A DNA stretch of 5,722 bases from Competibacteraceae bacterium UBA2788 (GTDB taxonomy: Bacteria > Pseudomonadota > Gammaproteobacteria > Competibacterales > Competibacteraceae). The notes beneath the pieces are model-generated. The model made no database searches. It was not told the DNA's origin and worked only from the letters and a program-made list of their open reading frames with translations. This document shows, one piece after another, positions 1-4,914 of the stretch (its first letter is position 1; the number at the start of each line of letters is the position of its first letter). Where the stretch lies: the NCBI GenBank assembly GCA_002352185.1, contig DEHY01000203.1, forward strand, positions 12,777 through 18,498, given 5' to 3'. The position numbers were made by a program, and so were the translations under genes.

Positions 1-272
1 GCCGCCGACATGTAGTCGCCGGCGATGGCCAAGCCGTTCTGGGTGCCGGTGATGCCGCCGCCGGCGGCATAGTAGTCGTTGGCCGTCTTGGTGCGCTTGG
101 CCGCCCAATAGGTGATGCCCAGGGTGGCTATCACAAAGATGAAAAACATTACGATGGCATGGACGTTGATTGCCTGTTTTTGGGCTTGACCGACATCCGG
201 AGCGGCCACGGCCAGCCCCATCCAGCCCAGCGCCAGCGCAGCGGCGGCAAACTTCAGGATTCGATGGTTCAT
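1..272 (-). CDS. actP: Cation/acetate symporter ActP, N-terminal part (cut by window edge)
   Basis: This is the first 90 codons of a sodium:solute symporter (SSS family) that imports acetate and similar short monocarboxylates across the inner membrane; the rest lies beyond the left edge. Translating the minus strand from the ATG at 272 gives a hydrophobic leader (about residues 4-24, ending AVAAP), then a membrane segment (about 38-55) running into [20 protein letters not shown] and [12 protein letters not shown]. These blocks closely match E. coli ActP as I remember it, including the conserved NDYY and [12 protein letters not shown] strings. The start is fixed by a 4-base ATGA overlap with the stop of yjcH (269-272), which implies translational coupling. 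Pairing with a DUF485 gene is the standard actP arrangement. Membrane topology and acetate specificity are inferred from the family. Confidence 0.93.
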   Translation of the reverse strand, partial: MNHRILKFAAAALALGWMGLAVAAPDVGQAQKQAINVHAIVMFFIFVIATLGITYWAAKRTKTANDYYAAGGGITGTQNGLAIAGDYMSA

Positions 273-580
273 TCGACAGCCCCCTTAACGATCTCCGCGT
301 TGATGTCATCGAATTCGCTGTTGGCGCGACGGACGTAGAGGCCGGTCATCAGCCAGAACAGCAGGATCATGCCCGCGCCGATGGGCCAGGCGATGGAGGC
401 GGTGCCGCCTTCCCAGATGGGCTTGGCCAGCAGCATTGGGTTGAACGCCACGATCATGATGAAGATGAAGTAAATCCCCAGAACTACGGCCGTCAGTGTC
501 CACGCGAAGCGGCTGCGTTTGGCGACAAGTTCATCAAATTTCGGGTTATTGCGGATCCGCTCATAGATAGCGGTTGACAT
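269..580 (-). CDS. yjcH: DUF485 inner-membrane protein YjcH
   Basis: This is a 103-residue DUF485 protein, almost the length of E. coli YjcH (104). Proteins of this family are encoded just upstream of acetate symporters; their exact role (accessory or stability subunit) is not established. The sequence shows a soluble N-terminus with the family-typical [17 protein letters not shown] string (about 11-27), a first membrane helix (about 25-47, rich in I and F), a short loop ending before IAWPIGAG, a second helix (about 63-83), and a charged C-terminal tail. A good ribosome-binding site (GAGAGGA, 587-593 on the minus strand) sits 6 bases before the ATG. The TGA overlaps the ATG of actP, so the two form one transcription unit. 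The gene is divergent from the large sensor-exonuclease gene. Confidence 0.93.
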   Translation of the reverse strand: MSTAIYERIRNNPKFDELVAKRSRFAWTLTAVVLGIYFIFIMIVAFNPMLLAKPIWEGGTASIAWPIGAGMILLFWLMTGLYVRRANSEFDDINAEIVKGAVE

Positions 581-618
581 TGTTATTCCTCTCTAAATTT
601 GTGGTGAAAGCACAGATC

Positions 619-637
619 CCGATCGTTACAGGATCGG
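619..637. promoter_or_regulatory. Inverted repeat CCGATC-N7-GATCGG, possible operator
   Basis: Perfect 6-base arms (619-624 and 632-637) flank a 7-base spacer. On the minus strand the repeat begins directly after the -10-like TATAGT, so it would straddle the start of the yjcH-actP transcript, a classical repressor position. It could also form a small hairpin in the leader. I do not recognise the motif as the site of a named regulator. Confidence 0.3.
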
Positions 638-667
638 ACTATAGAAAGGTATAAGCCATGTTCAGCC

Positions 668-684
668 TTGTCTACACTGTACAA
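668..684. promoter_or_regulatory. Imperfect dyad with TACA-C-TGTA core, possible regulator site
   Basis: The 17-base segment has outer arms TTGT and ACAA and a perfect inner TACA-C-TGTA (673-681). It lies upstream of the candidate minus-strand -10 and downstream of the candidate plus-strand -10, so a bound protein could affect both genes. Dyads this short occur by chance, and no known site was matched. Confidence 0.2.
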
Positions 685-712
685 ATAACTCTGCCAATCT
701 TCGATCCGCATC

Positions 713-2881
713 GTGAACGCAATGCTCAAACCCCTTGTTGCCCTGATCGGCTTTCTCACGCTGGTAGCGGGTCTGGAACTCGCGGCGAACTACGCGATGT
801 ACTACGACCTGGACCCGGAAAGCCGGCAACGCCTTTCCGCAATACTGTCCTCGCGGATGGAGCTGCTCCTGGAGCTTGGGGTATTGCGGATGGCGATTCT
901 TGGCGCCGCTTTCGTCGCGGTCTATCTGATCTATGTTAAGGGATCGCTGAAAATCGCCGAAGGGATTCGCATCATCCTCAATGCGAACCGAAGCCATCGC
1001 ATCGAAATTGCCGGCCCTGCCGAGATCAGGAGCCTGGCGCAGGCGACCAATGCGCTGGCGGAGTACAGCGAAACGCTGGCGCATGATCTTGAAGCCAAAA
1101 TTGTCCAGGCCAAGTCCTCGGTGGAAGCGGAAAAAAACCGGCTGGCGGCATTGATGTCGGAACTCTCCCAAGGTGTGCTGGTGTGTAACATTGATGGGCG
1201 CATCCTGCTTTACAACGAACGGGCGCGGCAGGCGTTTGGCAGTCCGGCCAACGGGCGCAGCGCGGGTTCCGTGGTGCTGATCGGCCTTGGTCGCTCCATC
1301 TTCACCTTAATTGATCGCAGCCTGCTGGCCCACGAACTGGAAAATATTCAGGTGCGGCTGGACAAGAATGATGCTGAATTAAATGCGCAGTTCGTGATTA
1401 CCACCCAATCCGGGCAACTGATCCGGGTGCGAATGGCGCCGGTGCTGGCCACCGCGCTATCGCCTGCCAACCCCTCGATGACGGTGAGCGGGTTCGTGAT
1501 GACGCTGGAGAACATTACGCATACCTTCGATTTGGATACCACCCGCGATATGTTGTTGCAGTCCTTCACCGAAGGGAGCCGGGCCGCGCTGGCGAATATC
1601 CGCGCCGCCGTGGAAACCTTAATGAGCTATCCGGATTGCGAACAGCGGGATCGGTTTATTCAGGTCATCAGCGAAGAAGTGCGCGTTCTCAGCGGCAAGC
1701 TCGATCAAACCACCACCGACTACGCCGATTCGCTTAAAACGCGCTGGCCGCTGGAGGAAATGCTGGGCGCCGACATCATCGCGGCGGCGCGGCGACGCAT
1801 CGAAAGCCGGCTGGGCTTAATTGCGCTCCCGGAAACGAAAGCCCTCGATGACACGCTCTGGATCAAGGCCGACAGTTACACGCTGGTTCAAGCGCTCACC
1901 TATCTGGCGGGCCGGTTGCAGCAGGAGCATGAAGTGCAGGAGATTCGCTTCAATCTGGCGCGGCATGGACGCATCGTGGAACTCGATCTGATTTGGTCGG
2001 GAGCGGTTCTGTCGCAACAAATCCTGTATGACTGGGAGATGGATTCCATGCGCGTCGGCGGTGAAGACAGCCCGTTGACGCTGCGTGACGTCACCGAACG
2101 CCATGCCGCCGAGATCGTATTTATCGCGGAGAAGGAGTCACAGCGATCTTTCTTCCGGTTCCTGTTGCCTCTCGCCAAACCGGCGCGGCCCTCGCTCGAC
2201 GCTCCGATGCGTTACGACGAGAGCCGCCCGGCGTTTTATGACTTCGATCTGTTCCAGCGAACCGCTGACGCCACTGAGTTCGATCCGGTTGCGCTCACCG
2301 ATTTGACCTACACCGTGATGGATACCGAAACCACCGGCCTCGATCCATTGGCGGGAGATGAGATTATTTCCATCGGCGCGGCGCGCATCGTGAATGGTCG
2401 CTTGCTCAGGTACGAGACGTACGAGCAGTTGGTCGATCCCAAACGGCCGATTGCGGTGGCGTCGGAGGCGATTCACGGCATTTCCAATGAAATGCTGCGC
2501 GGACAACCCACGATTGACGAGGTGCTGCCCCAATTCCATGAGTATTGCGCTGATGCGGTGCTGGTGGGGCATAACGTCGCCTTTGATCTGCGCTTTTTGC
2601 AACTGAAAGAAGCCCGAACCGGCATTCGCTTTACTCAGCCGGTGCTGGATACGCTGTTGCTATCGGAAGTGTTGCATCCCCATCAGGAATCCCATGCGCT
2701 GGAAGCCATTGCCGAGCGGCTGGGCATTACTATCGTCGCCCGGCATACGGCTTTAGGGGATGCTTTGGTCACGGGCGAAATTTTTCTGCGCATGATTCCG
2801 CTGCTGGCGGCTCACGGCATTCGCACGTTGCGGGATGCGCGCCAGGCGGCTGAGAAGATATACGCTAGGGTGGAGTATTAG
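713..2881 (+). CDS. Membrane sensor pseudokinase (HAMP-PAS-HK-like) fused to DEDDh 3'-5' exonuclease
   Basis: This 722-residue protein joins a sensor-kinase architecture to a DnaQ-type nuclease. Two membrane helices (about 5-27 and 56-75) flank a periplasmic loop of about 30 residues. Then come a HAMP-like linker (about 77-120, with PAEIRSLAQATNALAEY), a coiled coil (to about 148), a PAS-like domain (about 150-270, GVLVCNIDGRILLYNERARQAFG), a DHp-like region (275-340) and an HATPase-like region (345-488) ending RSFFRFLLPLA. The expected DHp His is Glu287 (TEGSRAAL), and the N and DxGxG boxes are unrecognisable, so kinase activity is unlikely. The exonuclease (about 530-700) is complete: DTETTG (D537, E539), GHNVAFD (D625) and HTALGD (H678, D683). 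It should cut DNA or RNA from the 3' end on the cytoplasmic side of the membrane. The start is GTG 713 or ATG 722; neither has a clear ribosome-binding site. Separate DnaQ-like genes near actP are known in pseudomonads. The substrate and signal are unknown. Confidence 0.9.
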   Translation: MNAMLKPLVALIGFLTLVAGLELAANYAMYYDLDPESRQRLSAILSSRMELLLELGVLRMAILGAAFVAVYLIYVKGSLKIAEGIRIILNANRSHRIEIAGPAEIRSLAQATNALAEYSETLAHDLEAKIVQAKSSVEAEKNRLAALMSELSQGVLVCNIDGRILLYNERARQAFGSPANGRSAGSVVLIGLGRSIFTLIDRSLLAHELENIQVRLDKNDAELNAQFVITTQSGQLIRVRMAPVLATALSPANPSMTVSGFVMTLENITHTFDLDTTRDMLLQSFTEGSRAALANIRAAVETLMSYPDCEQRDRFIQVISEEVRVLSGKLDQTTTDYADSLKTRWPLEEMLGADIIAAARRRIESRLGLIALPETKALDDTLWIKADSYTLVQALTYLAGRLQQEHEVQEIRFNLARHGRIVELDLIWSGAVLSQQILYDWEMDSMRVGGEDSPLTLRDVTERHAAEIVFIAEKESQRSFFRFLLPLAKPARPSLDAPMRYDESRPAFYDFDLFQRTADATEFDPVALTDLTYTVMDTETTGLDPLAGDEIISIGAARIVNGRLLRYETYEQLVDPKRPIAVASEAIHGISNEMLRGQPTIDEVLPQFHEYCADAVLVGHNVAFDLRFLQLKEARTGIRFTQPVLDTLLLSEVLHPHQESHALEAIAERLGITIVARHTALGDALVTGEIFLRMIPLLAAHGIRTLRDARQAAEKIYARVEY

Positions 2882-2926
2882 GCTCTGTTGACATTGGCCC
2901 AGCGTACGCCGGGTTCGCCGGATGGT
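2882..2926. other. Convergent gap between sensor-exonuclease and alcohol dehydrogenase genes
   Basis: Only 45 bases separate the two stop codons. A short CCGG-GTTCG-CCGG hairpin (2909-2921) is the only structure seen. It has a 4-base stem and no T-run on either strand, so it is not a convincing intrinsic terminator. Termination here is either Rho-dependent or occurs inside the opposing gene. Confidence 0.35.
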
Positions 2927-3988
2927 TTATGCCGCCGGGTCCGATCCCAGCGACGCCATGTCGATGACGAACCGGTATTTCACATCGCTGCGCAGCATCC
3001 GTTCATAGGCCTCGTTGATACGCTGGATCGGAATCAGCTCAATCTCTGAGACGATGCCGTGATCAGCGCAGAAGTCGAGCATCTCCTGGGTTTCGCGGAT
3101 GCCGCCAATCAGCGAGCCTGCCAGCCGGCGGCGCTTAAAGATCAGGTTGAAAACCTCCAGCGGAGGGTGCGGATCCTGCGGCGCTCCCACCAGGCACATC
3201 GTGCCATCGCGCTTGAGCAGTTGCAGGTAGGCATCCAGATTGTGCGGCGCCGCCACGGTGTCAAGGATGAAGTCGAACCGGCCAAGATGCTGATTCATCT
3301 CGTCGGGGTGCTTCGAGATCACCACCTCATCGGCGCCCAGTCGCCGGGCGTCGGCGGTCTTGCCCGGCGAGGTGGTGAACAGCACGACCCGAGCGCCGAA
3401 GGCATGGGCGAGCTTCACCGCCATATGCCCCAACCCGCCCAGCCCGACCACTCCGACCGTGTGGCCCGGCCCCACCTTCCACTGCCGCAGCGGCGAGTAG
3501 GTGGTGATGCCGGCGCACAGCAGCGGCGCAACGGCAGCCGGATCGAGGGTTTTCGGCACCCGCAGCACGAACCGCTGATCAACAACGATGCGGTTGGAGT
3601 AGCCGCCATAAGTCATTTGACCCGTGTGCGGATCAGAACTGTTGTAGGTCAGCGTGAAAGTGGGACAGTACTGCTCCAGGCCGTCCTGACAATCGGGGCA
3701 AACGCCGCAGGCGTCCACCATGCAGCCTACCCCAGCCAAATCGCCCGCCTGGAACGCCGTGACCGCGCCACCGACCTGCGTGACCCGCCCGACGATCTCA
3801 TGGCCCGGCACCACTGGATAAACGGTGTTCTTCCACTCGTTGCGGGCCGTGTGCAAATCCGAGTGGCACACCCCGCAATAAAGGATTTCAATTTGAACAT
3901 CGTTTGGACCTGGCTCGCGCCGTTCAAAAGCGAAGGCATCCAGCGGTGCAGCGGCGCTTTGGGCAGCGTATCCAAGAGTCTTGATCAT
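2927..3988 (-). CDS. yahK: YahK-type zinc-dependent NAD(P) alcohol/aldehyde dehydrogenase
   Basis: This 353-residue medium-chain dehydrogenase/reductase of the cinnamyl-alcohol-dehydrogenase group closely resembles E. coli YahK (349 residues), which reduces a broad range of aldehydes with NADPH. Visible motifs are REPGPNDVQIEI, then CGVCHSDLH with catalytic zinc ligand C41, the PGHE motif with H63 and E64, structural zinc cysteines C94, C97, C100 and C108, and the third catalytic ligand C158 in APLLCAGITTYSPL. The Rossmann signature GLGGLG is at 182-187, and TVAAPHNLD and YERMLRSDVKYRFVID are group-typical. The cofactor is probably NADP(H), judged from the family. The frame is open to 4327, but the ATG at 3988 is chosen: it has a strong ribosome-binding site, similarity begins there, and the extension is antisense to a transposase fragment. 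The gene converges on the sensor-exonuclease gene and sits 342 bases downstream of the aldolase, so it probably has its own promoter. Substrate unknown; likely aldehyde detoxification. Confidence 0.92.
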   Translation of the reverse strand: MIKTLGYAAQSAAAPLDAFAFERREPGPNDVQIEILYCGVCHSDLHTARNEWKNTVYPVVPGHEIVGRVTQVGGAVTAFQAGDLAGVGCMVDACGVCPDCQDGLEQYCPTFTLTYNSSDPHTGQMTYGGYSNRIVVDQRFVLRVPKTLDPAAVAPLLCAGITTYSPLRQWKVGPGHTVGVVGLGGLGHMAVKLAHAFGARVVLFTTSPGKTADARRLGADEVVISKHPDEMNQHLGRFDFILDTVAAPHNLDAYLQLLKRDGTMCLVGAPQDPHPPLEVFNLIFKRRRLAGSLIGGIRETQEMLDFCADHGIVSEIELIPIQRINEAYERMLRSDVKYRFVIDMASLGSDPAA

Positions 3989-3995
3989 GCTCGAA

Positions 3996-4001
3996 TCTCC
4001 T
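3996..4001 (-). promoter_or_regulatory. Ribosome-binding site that fixes the alcohol dehydrogenase start
   Basis: AGGAGA reads on the minus strand 7 bases before the ATG at 3988. It decides for the 353-residue protein over the longer open frame. A -10-like TTTAAT lies just upstream (4016-4021, minus strand) but lacks a recognisable -35, so a promoter there is only possible. Confidence 0.75.
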
Positions 4002-4029
4002 GAAAGTAGTTTTTGATTAAACAGGCAAA

Positions 4030-4047
4030 CTCCCGGCCAGGCCGGAG
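4030..4047. repeat. Imperfect hairpin upstream of the transposase fragment, possible IS200 left-end structure
   Basis: The arms CTCC-c-GGC and GCC-GGAG pair around a CAG loop, with one bulged C at 4034 in the left arm. IS200/IS605-family elements carry subterminal hairpins, often with an extrahelical base, recognised by the HUH transposase. The position about 80 bases before the transposase start is compatible with a left end, but the cleavage site and true boundary cannot be identified from this copy alone. Confidence 0.3.
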
Positions 4048-4111
4048 GACTCCTCTGGGTTTGATCGTTCCGGCGGTCAGTTGGATTCTCTACGGTCCTG
4101 CCGACGACCGA

Positions 4112-4123
4112 GGTGAATTCACC
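4112..4123 (+). promoter_or_regulatory. Perfect palindrome GGTGAATTCACC over the transposase ribosome-binding site
   Basis: The 12-base perfect palindrome ends immediately before the ATG at 4124. The only Shine-Dalgarno-like string for that ATG, AGGTG (4111-4115), lies in its left half, so pairing in the RNA (possible mainly between transcripts or as a tight hairpin) would hide it. IS200 is known to repress its transposase by a 5' leader structure that blocks the ribosome-binding site; seeing the same here is inference. Confidence 0.35.
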
Positions 4124-4216
4124 ATGGCGGAGTATCGCAGTCGGAGTCCCACGAAATGGGATTGCAAATATCCTGTTATGTTCATTCCCAAACGGCGGAA
4201 GAAAGTGATCTATGGG
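4124..4216 (+). pseudogene. IS200/IS605-type transposase (TnpA) fragment, N-terminal 31 codons
   Basis: From the ATG at 4124 the frame reads MAEYRSRSPTKWDCKY, then PVMFIPKRRKKVIYG. This matches the N-terminus of IS200-group Y1 (HUH) transposases as I remember it, where the usual string is KWDCKYHVVFIPK followed by a basic RRKKVIYG; here the His after KY is Pro. Similarity stops at the glycine codon (4214-4216). The frame continues to a TGA at 4319-4321, but that tail is unrelated. The HUH metal site and the catalytic Tyr are missing, so no functional transposase is encoded (a full protein is about 140-150 residues). It lies on the strand opposite to the flanking genes, in the leader region of the alcohol dehydrogenase. 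Confidence 0.75.
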
Positions 4217-4225
4217 ATCGCTTTC
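4201..4225. repeat. 25-base fold-back at the break point of the transposase fragment
   Basis: GAAAGTGATC (4201-4210) pairs with GATCGCTTTC (4216-4225) around the loop TATGG: ten pairs, one of them a T-G wobble. The left arm is transposase coding sequence; the right arm begins exactly where transposase similarity ends. It may be the right-end hairpin of a shortened IS200-derived element, or the scar of an inverted duplication during deletion. Confidence 0.55.
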
Positions 4226-4229
4226 ACGC

Positions 4230-4256
4230 ATCACGGACAGGATGCCCGCGCCACAT
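4230..4256. repeat. Possible dispersed repeat translating as HHGQDARAT
   Basis: Right after the fold-back, the plus strand reads HHGQDARAT and the minus strand NVARASCP. Peptide strings of this kind recur in short spurious proteins of many bacteria as translations of an interspersed repeat, as far as I remember; this was not checked. Within this window it occurs once, so its repeat status rests on memory alone. Confidence 0.35.
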
Positions 4257-4330
4257 TCACAACCTGCGCGCCGGAGCGCCCTGACGCGATCTGCCGTCGG
4301 ACTGCGGGCACAATCCCGTGACGACACGCT

Positions 4331-4888
4331 CTAGATTTTACCCGCCTGCTGAGCGATGAAGGCGGTCTTGGCCGACAGTTCCAGCGAGCAGGTCCATTTA
4401 TAGGCGAGGTTAAGACTGTCAGCGCAGGCGTAGACTCCGTGGCCGCGCACCACGGCAATGGGATAATCCGCCAGGATTTCAGCGACCATGCGGGGCGAGC
4501 GGGCTTCGTACTGATCGTAGGGAATCGTCAGAACCGGCACCCGGCTGAAATACAACTGGCCCTCGAAATCAGCCGGCAGAAATTCTTCGTTGTCCATGGT
4601 CATCGCCACGGAATAGGGGCCGTGGCTGTGCAGCACGGCGCGGATTTCAGGATTGGACCGGTAGATGGCCAGATGCAGGCGGGCGTCCATCGAGGCGCCC
4701 TTGCCGATGAGGCCATCGAGGCGGCATTCGACCAGATCGCCGCTGCTGAGAGTATCCGCGCAGCAGCCGGTGGGGGTGATCCAGAGGGAATCGCCATCCC
4801 GCACCGAGGCGTTGCCGCTGTGGGAATCGTTGAGACCGTACTGGCGCAGCCAGTGATAGTGTCGAACCAGATCGTCTTTGCTGTTCAT
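4331..4888 (-). CDS. Small class II aldolase/adducin-family protein (FucA-like)
   Basis: This 185-residue protein belongs to the zinc-dependent class II aldolase family, which includes fuculose-1-phosphate aldolase FucA, ribulose-5-phosphate 4-epimerase AraD and the dehydratase MtnB. It shows the phosphate-binding motifs SGNAS (24-28) and TPTG (38-41), the zinc pair H87 and H89 in VLHSHGPYS, and the third ligand H150 in RGHGVYA. The residue aligned with the catalytic Glu of FucA (E73) is Asp68 in SMDARLH, as in AraD, whereas the later part is FucA-like. It is about 30 residues shorter than FucA at the C-terminus, which in FucA carries active-site residues. The start at 4888 has no clear ribosome-binding site, but no better start lies nearby. 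It follows cpdA by 26 bases and is probably co-transcribed with it. The substrate cannot be named. Confidence 0.85.
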   Translation of the reverse strand: MNSKDDLVRHYHWLRQYGLNDSHSGNASVRDGDSLWITPTGCCADTLSSGDLVECRLDGLIGKGASMDARLHLAIYRSNPEIRAVLHSHGPYSVAMTMDNEEFLPADFEGQLYFSRVPVLTIPYDQYEARSPRMVAEILADYPIAVVRGHGVYACADSLNLAYKWTCSLELSAKTAFIAQQAGKI

Positions 4889-4914
4889 GGCGGCGAATGA
4901 TAAAGGAATGGGAC

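Larger units (their letters stand above)
581..712. promoter_or_regulatory. Divergent intergenic region between yjcH-actP and the sensor-exonuclease gene
   Basis: These 132 bases must hold the promoters of both diverging units unless the unit reads in from elsewhere. On the minus strand a -10-like TATAGT (638-643) lies about 58 bases before the yjcH start, but its -35 is poor (CTGAAC at 16-base spacing). On the plus strand TATAAG (650-655) could be a -10 for the gene starting at 713, again without a good -35. The weak -35 elements would fit activator-dependent promoters, which is inference. Two dyads lie here and are listed separately. Confidence 0.4.
3989..4330. other. 342-base gap carrying an IS200-type remnant and repeat-like sequence
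   Basis: No intact gene is supported here. From left to right it holds the dehydrogenase leader (3989-4021), an imperfect hairpin (4030-4047), two weaker stems (4063-4080 and 4093-4110), a 12-base palindrome (4112-4123), a truncated transposase start on the plus strand (4124-4216), a fold-back (4201-4225), a repeat-like segment (4230-4256), and about 70 bases of GC-rich sequence in which I recognise nothing. No intrinsic terminator for the aldolase gene is evident. The insertion probably separated the dehydrogenase from whatever regulatory sequence or operon lay upstream. Confidence 0.6.

Noticed and set aside
170..577. Plus-strand open frame of 135 codons opposite yjcH and actP
   Set aside because: Antisense to two well-supported membrane-protein genes; no recognisable motif and no ribosome-binding site.
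626..655. Sigma-70 promoter TTACAG-18-TATAAG for the sensor-exonuclease gene
   Set aside because: The -10 is good but the -35 matches only two of six positions, so I do not call it as a promoter.
679..700. Sigma-54-like promoter for yjcH-actP (TGGCAG followed by TTTGTA, minus strand)
   Set aside because: The -12 element is shifted by one base from the strict GG-GC spacing and lacks the GC, so it does not meet the consensus.
2881..2900. GGCTCTGTTGACA next to the stop of the sensor-exonuclease gene as an insertion-sequence end
   Set aside because: It superficially resembles some IS terminal repeats, but there is no partner repeat, target duplication or transposase nearby.
3059..4003. Long plus-strand open frame of 314 codons inside the dehydrogenase gene
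   Set aside because: It is an antisense shadow of a GC-rich, clearly recognised gene; its translation is low-complexity and matches no family I know.
4268..4317. GC-rich stems downstream of the aldolase gene as intrinsic terminators
   Set aside because: Stems are 4 bases (GCGC-CGGA-GCGC and CGGG-N6-CCCG) and no T-run follows on the minus strand.
3989..4327. N-terminal extension of the dehydrogenase frame (113 extra codons)
   Set aside because: It has no similarity to the family, is antisense to the transposase fragment, and the internal ATG at 3988 has a strong ribosome-binding site and matches the YahK start.
4439..4900. Plus-strand open frame of 153 codons across the aldolase gene
   Set aside because: Antisense shadow; the minus strand carries the zinc-site motifs of a real family.
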